NCBI RefSeq assembly: GCF_006717075.1
Contig: NZ_VFQC01000001.1
Coordinates: 2,341,501 to 2,405,500, forward strand
Source of the DNA: Haloactinospora alba
GTDB lineage: Bacteria > Actinomycetota > Actinomycetes > Streptosporangiales > Streptosporangiaceae
Direction of reading: 5' to 3'
Length of the DNA stretch: 64,000 bases
Positions 29,601-38,900 of this stretch are shown piece by piece. The notes beneath the pieces are model-generated. The model was not told where the DNA came from, did no database searches, and saw nothing but the letters and a program-made list of their open reading frames with translations. The position numbers and the translations under genes were made by a program. Position 1 is the stretch's first letter; each line of letters opens with the position of its first letter.

Positions 29601-31321
29601 TCGGCTTCGCGGGACACCAGCTCGGCGCGGCTGTCGGACAGGGCCACTTTGAACACGGCCAGGGCGCGGGTACCGCGCGTGTTCGCGTCGGCGTGCAGGT
29701 CACGTACCAGAAAGGCGCGGCTGGTGGAGCCGGTTCCCAGACGGCGGCGCACCTCCCAGCGCCCGTCCAGCACGTCCCCCGCCACGGCATCCAGCGGGTC
29801 CTTCTCCGGTTCGCTGTCCTGCGCGGTGACGGTGTCGGCGGGGGCGGTGAGGGTTTCCTCGACGAACTCCAGCATCTCCAGGAACTCGTCCACCGTGGCC
29901 AACCGCCGCTCCGGCTGGTAGGCGGTGGCGGCCTGCACCAGGTCGTCGATGTCCTCCGACAGGCCGTCCACCAGGGCGCTGGGCCGCAACCCCTCCCCCG
30001 CGTCTAGGCGGGACAGCAGCTCGGCCTGGCTGGATGCCGGGGCGGTGCCGGTGACCAGGAAGTAGGTGAGCACCCCCAGCCCGTACACGTCCAGAGCGAC
30101 CGGGTCGGGGCGCGACGCGGTCAGCTCGGGGGCGAGGTAGGGGTCGGCGTCGTCGGCGAGGTGGACCGGCGACAGCGTGGTGGAGGCCAACCGCTGCCCG
30201 CCGCGGGCCGTACCGTCGCTGCGGTGCAGGGCGATCTGCCAGTCCGACACCCGCAGGCGCGGTGCGAGCCAGGCGGCGTCCTCCCCGGCCGTGTCGCCCT
30301 GGTTCGCCCGCGCGCGTGGGAGAACGTGCACCGAGCGGGCGGCCAGCGCGCGGTGGTGGATGTGGCTGGAGTGGGCCGAACGCACCGTCTCGGCCAGCTG
30401 GCGCACCAGGGCCACCCGGCCGAGGATGTCCAACTTGTCGCCGTAGTGGGCCAGGTAGTGGTCCAGGCGCAGGGTGTCGGGGTCGTGGTCGAAGATCAGC
30501 GCGGGTCCGGCCGAATGGCCCGACGGGTGATACTGCTTGAGTTCCACCACCCCCGGATGGTGGAACCGGCCCAACACGTCGGCCTCGCGGCGGGCGGCGG
30601 CCTCCACCGACTGGCGTATCGAGGAGTCCGCGCCGCGTTCGCTCAGGTAGATCCGGACCCGGACCGTCTCGGTGAGTTCGGTGTGCCGGGCCTGGTAGTC
30701 GGCCCACGTGGGGCCGGTGTCCAGAGGGGTGCGGTCCAGCAGGTAGGGGCCGACCTTGTACTGGGAGTCGCTGCGGCGGATACCGATCTGGCTCAGTGCC
30801 TTCGTGACCGCGCGGGCCTCGACCTCGGTGATCCGTCGTTTCTCGTTGGCCGGGGGCTGGCGGAGCATGTCCACGAGCTCGTCGACCGTGTAGACGCCGT
30901 TCTGGTCCTGGGGAGGAAGACGCATCCGCAGGGAGGAGTCAGTGAAGCACACCGCCGAGGAGACATAGACCCCCGCGTTGTTCTTCCCCAGCAGCCCGGC
31001 CAGTTCCCGGGCCTTCTTCGTGACCAGGTGGAGAGGGTTGCTGTGCGCGACCCGGCGGCCGCCCGGGGTGGTCTGCACCCAGGTGCCGTTCTCCGAGGTG
31101 ACCTGGCCGTGCCACTCCTTCAGTTCCACCATGTGGACCCCGCCGGGGGCCACCACCAGCAGGTCGACCTCGCGCACGTGCCCACTGTTGGCGGTGAAGG
31201 TGAAGTTCGACCACGCCCGCCACGGGCCGGTGTCCGGCAGCTTCCCCCGGATGGCCTCCAGGCCACGGCGCTCGTGCTCGAACTCGGACTCGGTGACGGC
31301 CGTCCACCGCTCCTCGCGCAT
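26693..31321 (-). CDS. pglW: BREX type 2 serine/threonine kinase PglW
   Basis: A 1542-residue multidomain kinase. The order is: an N-terminal NERD domain (residues about 20-110, with VDLLVVAPGGVHMVELKEW); a first kinase-like domain (about 170-450) whose catalytic loop reads IHHRALAARSVHV instead of HRDxKxxN; a second kinase domain (about 500-790) with a complete WHRDLKPDN loop (about 664) and LIDFSLAGY in place of DFG; a helix-hairpin-helix/alpha-CTD-like segment (about 870-920); then winged-helix-like regions. ATG 31321 has AGGGAG 6 nt upstream. It is the first BREX gene and is divergent from the NLR-like gene at 31622. Confidence 0.93.
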   Translation of the reverse strand: MREERWTAVTESEFEHERRGLEAIRGKLPDTGPWRAWSNFTFTANSGHVREVDLLVVAPGGVHMVELKEWHGQVTSENGTWVQTTPGGRRVAHSNPLHLVTKKARELAGLLGKNNAGVYVSSAVCFTDSSLRMRLPPQDQNGVYTVDELVDMLRQPPANEKRRITEVEARAVTKALSQIGIRRSDSQYKVGPYLLDRTPLDTGPTWADYQARHTELTETVRVRIYLSERGADSSIRQSVEAAARREADVLGRFHHPGVVELKQYHPSGHSAGPALIFDHDPDTLRLDHYLAHYGDKLDILGRVALVRQLAETVRSAHSSHIHHRALAARSVHVLPRARANQGDTAGEDAAWLAPRLRVSDWQIALHRSDGTARGGQRLASTTLSPVHLADDADPYLAPELTASRPDPVALDVYGLGVLTYFLVTGTAPASSQAELLSRLDAGEGLRPSALVDGLSEDIDDLVQAATAYQPERRLATVDEFLEMLEFVEETLTAPADTVTAQDSEPEKDPLDAVAGDVLDGRWEVRRRLGTGSTSRAFLVRDLHADANTRGTRALAVFKVALSDSRAELVSREAEVLRGLRAAQGIIQLVEPEPLTIGGRTVLALEYVGDERDAAPEESSSTNPRLRQETVARQLRESGRLQVDQLEAYGDNLFGAIDSLEGEGVWHRDLKPDNVAIRVRPNRTRELVLIDFSLAGYPAQDTEAGTEGYLDPFVGTLTRSVYDAHAERYALAVTLHEMASGELPTWGDGTVAPPQTDPETRPSPILATEAFDPAVREKLVAFFHKALHRDATQRFNDLKPMRDAWRKIFLDTERTVTSGRRVARHPAPESAEGGEQAALGLAEAEPISAEQQRNQVAAEADRATHLSAAGLTPAAQSFLYGLGITTVGELLEHSKRQLVNARGLGAKTRNEIQRRQREWGKRLNQTPASPLTATGRNAAKQELEEVGTGKYSAGESAVAGELATSEDAEVLPRDALRSVSLDTLATILAPELRKNGSNRNEVEMVRLLLRLPDERGELPGIGVWPKQKDVADALELSPGRIPQLLKPQRTRWYKHSAVRELRAEILELLTGLGRVASAAELADALAVRRGTRLHKRHQRRALALAAVRAVVEVEQLTPADSAFRHSANREAVDEAMGAGLLALEVGEDDAPDTPSAPGLLDYAQRLGRAADRLAQLDTLPTATTVLGELGAVAPPPGAVEWDERRMVEVAAAASRNAAATPRLEIYPRDLPLVRALRLTQAGLVRHTPHIPREYRPGLTAEEVHDRVRARFPELTDDRGDSVLPTGGPLTSALRQAGFDLTLATRQDTGTLRYLPAHEESDSTSQSRQGRRHSTHDGAHTRHADDPRIAAAVRAEERLATSARRDGFRALTVRMGVSDQAVIELAGPESRFDAEQVSVTALFLATMRELVQPGTKPTWDTILRADAAEPGTKGAVKLAEYTRTAWGRVEPQLHARLDAATGTGPVLLTEAAVFARYDAMGVLGRLAETARRGGRGLWLLCPQSDPKREPRLGTVAVPYQEGLGEWIQLVEAWVDNTHRSGAQR

Positions 31322-31621
31322 ATGCCGCTCCCTGTCACGCGTTGTTGGCCGAAGCGCCGACCCTCCCGGCCCCGGAAATCCTAACGGAGGGGGCGACACA
31401 CCCGGCGCCTCCGAACCCGCGCCCCAACGCTGCGGTGCGGAGCACCACAGGCCTTACTAACAGGTAATAATCTCCTGACTGCCGATTCCAGTGCGTCTTA
31501 CGCTGCGATTTCGTGGAAACATAGGAGGGTGGCGCCCTGTAGTTCCAGCCCGGATTCCGCGGTTAGATTGGAGCTAATTACCATATTTTCCCAATTGAGC
31601 AGAATATCGAGGAATTGGTAG
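31322..31621. promoter_or_regulatory. 300-bp divergent promoter region, pglW / NLR-like gene
   Basis: It separates the first BREX gene (-) from the second NLR-like gene (+). The half nearest pglW is very GC-rich. From about 31450 the DNA turns AT-rich, with TAATAAT at about 31464 and ATATTTTCCCAATTG before a GAGGA ribosome-binding site at 31609. No reading frame or clear operator palindrome was seen. Confidence 0.4.
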
Positions 31622-33832
31622 ATGCGCTCCGGCAGTACGGGAACAGGCGACGAGGCGCAGGGCGACAGCCAGGAAACGCACCATCCGAACACCGTCTCGC
31701 GCGTCACCGGTGACGTACACGGAGCAGCGGTACAGGCGGGCACCATCCACGGAGGTGTGCATTTCCACGTTCCGTCGGGCTTCGACGGTGCCTCGTGCCA
31801 GCTTCCACTCCCCCCGCACGGCTTCACCGACCGCAAGGATGAGTTTGACAAGCTCACGCGGCTGCGGACGGAGGTCGGCACGAACCAGCAGGTGCAGCTG
31901 GCCGTGTTGTTCGGTGCCGGTGGGGTGGGCAAGACCGCGCTGGCCACCGCGTTCCTGCGTGACGCGGCGGCGGATTTCCCCGACGGGCAGCTCTATATCG
32001 ACCTGGCGGGCTTCTCCCCGGATGACACCGTCGACCCTGGTGAGGCCCTCGACGTCTTCCTGCGGGCGTTGGGGGTGGCACCGGGGGAGATCCCCCGCGA
32101 GCTGGCGGCCCGCGCTGCGCTGTTCCGCCAGCGCACCACCGGAGGCCGCATCGCCCTGCTGCTGGACAACGCCCTCTCGGCGGCGCAGGTGCGCGCGCTG
32201 CTGCCCGGCGACGGCGCGCACCTGGTGGTGGTGACCTCGCGGTCGCGGCTCACCGGTCTCCTCACCCACCGCGCGGAGTTCCTCGACATCGGCCCGATGG
32301 ACACGGACGCGGCGGTGCGCTTGCTCAACAGCCTCGTGGCGCGCCACCGCGACGCGATCGGCGCGCGGGTCTCGCACGACCTCGTCCGACTGGGCGGACA
32401 CCTTCCACTGGCGCTCTGCGCGATCGCGGGACGCCTGGTATTGCGCCCCGAACGGTCCGCCGAGCGCATGGTGGACGAGCTGGGAGACGAGCGGCACCGG
32501 CTCGCGGTGCTTAGCCGGCACGAGGACCATTCGGTACGAGTGGCCTTCGATGCCTCCTACCTCGGCCTGCCCGAGCAGGCGGCGCGTCTGTACCGCCTAC
32601 TGGGGCTGCACCCGGGTCCGGAGTTCGACACATCGGCCGCGGCGGTGCTTGCCGGTGCCACCGAGTTCGACGCCGAGGAACAGCTGGAGTACCTGGTGGC
32701 GGCGAGCCTGCTGGAGGAGCGCGGCAACGGCCGCTTCGCGTTCCACGACCTGGTGCGTATCCACGCACGCGACCGGGCCCACGAGGGCGAGGACGCCGCA
32801 GAACGCGATGCGGCCCTGGACCGCCTCTTCGCGTACTATCTGCGCACCGCCGTGGCCGCCGACCTCACGGTGAACCCGGGGCGCTGGCACCTCAGCCCCA
32901 TGTTCGAGGAGGCCCGCAGACAAGCTCCGGTGTTCGACGGCCGCCAGCCAGCCATCGGCTGGCTAGCCACCGAGCTGCCCACCCTGCGCGCACTGGTGCA
33001 CGCGGCCAGCGACAGCGGGCGCGACGAGACCGCCTGGCAGCTGTGCGAGGCACTGTGGATGCTGTTCAACCTGCACAAGCACTACGACGCGTGGATCACC
33101 ACGCACCGCGCCGGTCTCGCATCAGCCGAGGAGCTGGACGATCCCGCGGCCCAGGCACGGATGCTGGTGGCGCTTGCCGCCGCCCACCTCAACCTCGGCG
33201 AGACCGAGACCGCCACCGAGCTCTATCGTCGTGCCTACCCGTTGTGGGAGCGAACCGGCCACCGTCAGGCCCAGGCCGCGGCACTGGAGAACCTGGGAGT
33301 CGCCGACCTTGTGCTCGGGGACCCGCGCTCCGCCATCGACCGGTTTACCCAGGCCCTGTCCGCGTTCGAGGACGCGGGCGAGGAGCGCGGCGTCGCTATG
33401 GTCAGACGCCGGCTGGGTGAGGCCCACCGTGACGCGGGTGAGGTCGACGCCGCGATCAGCTACCTCACCCGCGCCAGCGAGTATTTCGACGGTACCGGTG
33501 ACGACTATGTGACCTGTCGGATCCTGGTGGGGCTGGCGGACTGCCAGATCAGGGCGGGTGACCTGGACACGGCTGAGCGCACCCTCGATCGGGCCTTCTC
33601 GGTCAGCCAGCGGGCCGAGGCTCCGATGGAGACCGCCCGGGTGCACCAGATGTCGGGGGAGCTGGCCGGGCTGCGTGGCAGCGCCCGAACAGCGCGGCGG
33701 CACCTTCGACAGGCACTGACCAGCTATACCGAACTGGGCGCCCCCGAAGCCGAAACCGTACGACAGCACCTTGCGAGCCTGGAGGAGACCGGCGGTGGCC
33801 GTGAGGACAGCGCCGATGCAGGGCCGCTCTGA
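31622..33832 (+). CDS. NB-ARC/TPR STAND ATPase (NLR-like), second copy
   Basis: A 736-residue NLR-like protein. The N-terminal tail carries AVQAGTIHGGVHFHV (from residue 36), close to the motif in the island 2 NLR. Then come P-loop GAGGVGKTA (98-106), Walker B ALLLDNA, VVTSRSRL, LPLALCA, a winged helix ending with FHDLVRIHARDRA, and TPRs in the last 270 residues. GAGGA lies 8 nt before ATG 31622. It is divergent from pglW, so it may be part of the same defence locus or co-regulated with it. Its last 230 bp overlap, antisense, the C-terminal extension of the gene at 33603. Confidence 0.85.
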   Translation: MRSGSTGTGDEAQGDSQETHHPNTVSRVTGDVHGAAVQAGTIHGGVHFHVPSGFDGASCQLPLPPHGFTDRKDEFDKLTRLRTEVGTNQQVQLAVLFGAGGVGKTALATAFLRDAAADFPDGQLYIDLAGFSPDDTVDPGEALDVFLRALGVAPGEIPRELAARAALFRQRTTGGRIALLLDNALSAAQVRALLPGDGAHLVVVTSRSRLTGLLTHRAEFLDIGPMDTDAAVRLLNSLVARHRDAIGARVSHDLVRLGGHLPLALCAIAGRLVLRPERSAERMVDELGDERHRLAVLSRHEDHSVRVAFDASYLGLPEQAARLYRLLGLHPGPEFDTSAAAVLAGATEFDAEEQLEYLVAASLLEERGNGRFAFHDLVRIHARDRAHEGEDAAERDAALDRLFAYYLRTAVAADLTVNPGRWHLSPMFEEARRQAPVFDGRQPAIGWLATELPTLRALVHAASDSGRDETAWQLCEALWMLFNLHKHYDAWITTHRAGLASAEELDDPAAQARMLVALAAAHLNLGETETATELYRRAYPLWERTGHRQAQAAALENLGVADLVLGDPRSAIDRFTQALSAFEDAGEERGVAMVRRRLGEAHRDAGEVDAAISYLTRASEYFDGTGDDYVTCRILVGLADCQIRAGDLDTAERTLDRAFSVSQRAEAPMETARVHQMSGELAGLRGSARTARRHLRQALTSYTELGAPEAETVRQHLASLEETGGGREDSADAGPL

Positions 33833-34265
33833 TGGTGTCGACGATCTCGGGAGCCAACGTGGTGGACGGGTCCGCCAACTCGGTCGGCCGGAACCCGACC
33901 GCCACCCAGGTGTGCAGGAAGGACAGGGTGAACGCCATCTGGCCCGCGGTGGCCAACCAGGGAAGGGTCAGCTGACCGTGTCCGCGGATTGCGGCCGACG
34001 CGCTGTCGCCGTTAGACGCCGCCGCGACCACGCAGCCGGGCCACGCGTCGAGCACGTGCTCGGCACGCACGCCGGGCGACCGTTCGTCCTCCGCGTCGAG
34101 CACGATGACGTCGGCCGAACCGAACCGGCCATCCCTGCCAGACCCCCTCGCCCACACGAGCTCGTCGACAACATGGTTCGCGCCCCGGGTGGGGTCGCCG
34201 GTGCCCGGTACGGCACCGGCGTCCACTGTCGTGAGCACGCCGCGAAGCGCGACTGGTGGGGTCAT
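33603..34265 (-). CDS. uncharacterised protein with abnormal antisense C-terminus
   Basis: The frame has 220 codons. The first 145 residues look like a real protein (SADVIVLDAEDERSPGVRAE, then LTLPWLATAGQMAFTLSFLH), but I do not recognise the family. From about residue 146 the product becomes arginine- and proline-rich, where the frame enters the antisense strand of the NLR-like gene. The natural stop has probably been lost. The start ATG overlaps the stop of the upstream GT-B-like gene (ATGA), so the two are coupled and likely act together. Function unknown. Confidence 0.5.
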   Translation of the reverse strand: MTPPVALRGVLTTVDAGAVPGTGDPTRGANHVVDELVWARGSGRDGRFGSADVIVLDAEDERSPGVRAEHVLDAWPGCVVAAASNGDSASAAIRGHGQLTLPWLATAGQMAFTLSFLHTWVAVGFRPTELADPSTTLAPEIVDTIRAALHRRCPHGHRRSPPGSQGAVVRFRLRGRPVRYSWSVPVEGAAALFGRCHAARPAPPTSGAPGRSPSEPRPAG

Positions 34266-35503
34266 CGCGACTCACCCTCCGATCGCGGAACCATCCGAGG
34301 AAGGGGAGCGAGTGCCGTCTGGGGCGGAGCGTCCGGCTCGGGCAATCGCAGCAGCCGGTACATGGCCCTGCGGATGCGGGACGCCGACTCCCCGGGAACG
34401 GACGACACGAGTGGGGCGTACCAATCCCCGCGCTCCGGGACGTGTTCCGCGATGGCTGTGCGCACCTGGGGCTCCAGCGCCGATCCGCGGTCGAGGAACG
34501 GCGAGGAACGTCCCAGGAGCTCGATGGCCGATCCGGGGTGCACCTCGTCGTGCGGGAACGTCGCGAGCAGGGTCGGACGGCCGAGGGCGGCCCCGTAGAG
34601 GGTGACGGAGCCGTGGTCGCCGATCACGAGGTCCGCGGCGACCAGCGCCGCTTTCCATCCCTGCTCGGGAGGGAGCAGGTCGGCTCCTTGCCGCTGCGCC
34701 TGGGCCAGCCACGCCTGGATCTGCCGGCGGCCGTGCCACGCCCACGTCAGCGGGTGCGGAACCGTAACCACCCGGTAGCGATCCGGTGGCAGCGTGTCCG
34801 TCAGGGCGGACGGCAGGGTCAGGTCGCTTCCGAGAAGGGACCTGGGTCCCCATGTTGACGACACCACCACCAGTGAACGGTTGTCCTCCACCTCCAGTGC
34901 GCGCCGGTACTCGGCGCGGTGCGGCAGGCTGGCCCGCAACCGGTCGAACACGGGGTCGCCGACGATCCGGGTCACCTGCTCCAGTTCGGGTGCGAGGTTC
35001 GCAAGGGCGTCGCGGTGGCGTTCGTTGGGGACACCGAGCGCGGCCGGGATGACCCGGCCGTTGGTGATCAGACCGCCCGCCACGAGACCGGTCGCGTACC
35101 GGGGTGCGCGTGGCCCGTGCCCGCCGGCACGCGCGGCCAGTTTCCCCGGGCCGGCCCCGTGCTCCAGCGTGAGTACGGGGGCGTGGAGCTGCGCCATCTG
35201 GTGGCCCGGGTTGGCGGCGACGGCGAGATCGAAGGTGGTCGACACGGCTGCCTGCCATGGGACTACCACGCCACCCAGACCGCGGATGAACTCCTCACCG
35301 GACTGGGCGAACGGTGATCCGGGAGCCGCCGTGTACAGCACCTGGATCCGGGGGTCGTGCTCGAGGAGGGGCACCACCTCCGCCAGTCGCGTGCCGGCGG
35401 TCAGGTGGTGGACGACGACGAGAACGGTGCGCTCGGGTGTGTGGGTCGCCCTGTTGTGTGCGTTGGGGCCGGGCAGGAGCGGCGTCCATGAGCTCTCGTA
35501 CAC
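34262..35503 (-). CDS. GT-B-fold / CDP-glycerol glycerophosphotransferase-like protein
   Basis: A 413-residue cytoplasmic protein. The C-terminal half has VTVPHPLTWAWHGRRQ and AADLVIGDHGSVTLYGAALG followed by RPTLLATFPHDEVHPGS. This resembles the TD-SS nucleotide-sugar-binding segment of teichoic-acid glycerophosphotransferases and other GT-B enzymes. Homologs in actinomycetes are, from memory, often misannotated as translation initiation factor 2. It starts at GTG 35503 with AGGGAGG 8 nt upstream. It is coupled by ATGA to the unknown gene downstream and lies next to a SARP-NLR regulator. The donor and acceptor cannot be inferred. Confidence 0.55.
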   Translation of the reverse strand: MYESSWTPLLPGPNAHNRATHTPERTVLVVVHHLTAGTRLAEVVPLLEHDPRIQVLYTAAPGSPFAQSGEEFIRGLGGVVVPWQAAVSTTFDLAVAANPGHQMAQLHAPVLTLEHGAGPGKLAARAGGHGPRAPRYATGLVAGGLITNGRVIPAALGVPNERHRDALANLAPELEQVTRIVGDPVFDRLRASLPHRAEYRRALEVEDNRSLVVVSSTWGPRSLLGSDLTLPSALTDTLPPDRYRVVTVPHPLTWAWHGRRQIQAWLAQAQRQGADLLPPEQGWKAALVAADLVIGDHGSVTLYGAALGRPTLLATFPHDEVHPGSAIELLGRSSPFLDRGSALEPQVRTAIAEHVPERGDWYAPLVSSVPGESASRIRRAMYRLLRLPEPDAPPQTALAPLPRMVPRSEGESR

Positions 35504-35904
35504 GGTGGCTACCTCCCTGGTGATCTCGTGCGGAGACTCACCGGGAGGCTGCTCCGGCGTGCTTGACGGACGGCTTGCACAACGGTGGCACCGGCTGCCC
35601 GCCCGCCTGCATCCGCCTTGCAGAACGCTGGACGGGTGACTGTCACCCGAGAAGAGGTCCCAGATAGGGATAAAATTTTCCTATTTTGTAGGAAATAGCA
35701 ACCAGTATGAAGAGGGGAAAAACGGTCACGCGAGGGGCTCCTAGCCGTACTCGTCGGCACCAGGCAGCGGTTGAACCCGCGCCGTGGCGGCGCGGCTCAG
35801 TGCCAGCTGCGATACACGTGTGGCTGTAGGGTCGGATGGGCCTCCGACCCGGCCCGAGATTCTAGCTAACCGCGCTGATAACGCAAAAAACACCTATGTC
35901 TTAT
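35504..35904. promoter_or_regulatory. 401-bp gap with AT-rich hairpin upstream of GT-B-like gene
   Basis: No gene was found. At 35677-35695 a perfect palindrome TTTCCTA-N5-TAGGAAA sits in a strongly AT-rich stretch. It could be an operator for the 35503 operon, which starts 174 bp away. It is also possible that it ends transcription from the SARP gene, which runs towards it. Confidence 0.4.
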
Positions 35905-38900
35905 TCAGCGCGGATATTCGCAGTTCGTCTCCATGAGGAGAAAGTTCCGTAGAGAGTCGTCAATGACGACGTCCGCGAGTACGCCGAGAATGGCAGCGTC
36001 CGGGTGGCTTGTCCGATCCAGTACGGACTGCCCTTCCAGGAACAGGGACCGCGCCCGGTCCGGCGCGCCCTCCTGACTCGCGATACGGGCCAACCCGGCC
36101 AGGGCCCACGCCTCCTCCTCGGCCTCCCCGTCGTGTCGGGCGGTATCCAGGGCGCGGTTGAAACACTCCACGGCGCGCCCGGTGTCCCCGAGGTGACGGT
36201 AGGCGGTTCCAAAGCCGACCAGGATCTCGGCCCGGTTGACGTATTCGGCGATCGCGGCCGCGCACTCCCAGCTTTCGCGGAGGTAGGGCAGCGCGGACGC
36301 GGGCTCGTCGAGATCGAGGTAGGTACGCCCGACATTGCACAGCGCCTGTGCGGTCTCGGAGCGAGCGCGTAGCTCCCGCAGCGACTCCAGTGCTGTCAAC
36401 TGCAGCTCGAGAGCCTCCTCGTACTCGAAGGTCGCGGCCTTGAGCTCCGCCCTGTTGCCGATCAGGCAGGCGAGTGCGCGCTCGTCACCGAGCTCGCGCA
36501 GCAGAGCCTCGGCCTCGTCGGCGACGGCGACCGCCTCCTGGTTCTCTCCCAGGTCCTGGCACACGGCGAACAGGTTGGTCGCGGCGATGGCCTGGTCCCT
36601 GATGTTGCCCTGCTCGCGATGCATCGCGCGGGAGGCGTCGAGGTGAGCTCGGGCGGTCCGGAGCTCACCCAGGTGGCTCATGCAGACACCGAGACCCTCC
36701 AAGGTGGTGGCCACGGTTAGCCGGTGGTCCTCATCGCGTGCCAGGTCGAGCGCCTCCTGGAGGGCCTCCCGTGCGGAGTCGGACCTCCCCTGCCTCAGCT
36801 GGACGAGCCCGATCAGGTAGAGCGTGCGCGCCCTTCCCACGTGGTCTCCCGTCTCCCCCCAGTGGCGCAGGGCCTCTCCGGCGCTGTCGAGCGCGGCGGC
36901 GGGGTCACCGCCGCGCAGCTGGGCCTTGCCGAGGTCGAGGAGCGCCTGGCCGCGGCGTTCGTGGCCACCCGTGGCGGCCGCGACATCCGCGGCCCGCCGG
37001 TGGAGCTCCACAGCTGTGCCACTGGGCGTATACGTGTCCAGCAGCTCGGCCAACGCGTGCGCGATCCCGGTCTCGTGCCGTTCGAACCCGCCGTTCCGAG
37101 CCGCGTGGCCCATGACCGCCAGTAGGGCTGGAAGCTCCGCGTGGAACCAGCGCACGGCGGCGTCCTGGGATACGATGTCCGGCAGCTCGACCGGGTAGCT
37201 GTGCTGGTGGGCGAGCCGGTGCCGATGCGGTAGGTACGCCCGGTCCGCGGCCATACTCGCGGCCAGGTAGTAGTCCATGGAGCGATGGATCGCTCCGAAC
37301 CGTTCGAGGTGGGACAGCTCCTCCTCGGCGCGCCCGCGCGCGAACTCCGCCAGCAAGGCGTGCATGCGGTACCGGTGCGGCCACGGCTCCTCCACCAGTG
37401 ACGTGTCGGCGAGCTCGTCGAGGACCGTGCGCGTGCGGTCCAGCGGCTCGCCGATCACCGCCGCGGCGGCGTGAGCCCCGAACTCGGGCACGGGGTGCAG
37501 GCCCAGACGGAGGAACGCCGCACGCGCGACCGGGCTCAGCGCGGACAGGCTCACCCGGAACGCCGCCTCCACGCTGGCCCTGCCCATGTTGAACGCCAGG
37601 AGCCGGTCGTGCGCCTGATCAAGTCGCCCGATGAGGTCGCAGAGGCACCATTCCGGATGCCGGCGCCACCGGTTCGCGAGCAGCCGCAGCGCCAACGGCA
37701 GGCACTCCGCCCGCCGCACCAGCTCCGCATACTGTGAGTACTCGTCCTCGGGATCCCGGCCCGCCAGCATGGCGAACATCCGGATCGCCTCATCCGGTGG
37801 CGGGGTAGCCAGCCGGTGTTCGCGCGCCCCTTCGAGCTCCGGCATCCGGTGCCGACTGGTGACCAGGACGGTACAGTCCGGCCCGCCCGGCAGGAGCCAG
37901 CGCACCTGGTTCTCGTCGCGGGCGTCGTCCAGGATCAGCAGCGCGCGCAGCCCGGACGTGGCGTCGCGCCACTGCCCCGCGCGCAGCTCCAGGGTCGAGT
38001 CCGCCTGCTCCCCCGGAACACCGAGCATGGTGAGCAGTTCGTACAGCGCCTCCATAGGGTCCTTGGGCGCGTGCTCCCGGTTGCCGTGCAGGTCGAGATG
38101 GAGTCGCGCGTCAGGGAAATCCTCGCGCAGCACGTGGCCGGCGCGGGTCGCCAGGGCGCTCTTGCCTACCCCCGGCATGCCGCTGATGACGTACACATCA
38201 GTGGCAGTGGTGCTGCCGCCGCGGGCGGATTCCAGGAGCGTTGCGAGCTCCGAGGCGCGCGCGGAGAAGTCCGGTACCCCGCGTGGCAGGTTGTCGCGTA
38301 CCGGAAGGGCGGACGCGCGGTTCCCGCTCCGCCGTTCGAGCTTCGCGGATTGGCCCGCTCTGTCGCCCCGGTTCAGGACGCGGTCGCCGGTCCGGGATCC
38401 CAGCAGCGACTGGAAGGTCTCCTGTAGTTGCGAGTCGGGGTCGGTTCCCTGGGCCTCGGCGAGTCGGCCGCGCAGGCTGTCGTAGGTGTCCAGCGCCTCC
38501 TCCGTACGGCCGGCCTCGTGCAGGGCGAGCATCAGGTTCCGGGTGAGTGGCCCGCTGAGCGGGTACTGGTTGGCGTCCTCGGCGAGCTGACCGATCAGTT
38601 CGCCGGCCGGCCGTTTCCGCAGGGCGACGCGTCCCCAGTCGGCCAGGACCGAGCGGTGCAGCTTCCGCATCGCCTCGCGCATGTCGTCCGCCCAGGTTCC
38701 ACGCAGTCCGGCGAGCGGCTCACCGCGCCACAACTCGCGCGCCTCCTCCAGCTTCGGCAGGACGACGTCGTCGTCTCCCGTTGGTTCGATCCGGAGTGCC
38801 TCGCTATGCAGGCGACTGAACCGCATCCAGTCGACGTTCTCGGGATCGATCGCCAACGAGTAACCGCCCGATCGCTCTGTCAGTACACTCCGATCAGCCC

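Noticed and set aside
2047-31321. Prophage or integrative element carrying BREX
   Set aside because: No integrase, tRNA target or attachment repeat was seen near either end. The IS5-family element lies 19 kb away and is unrelated.
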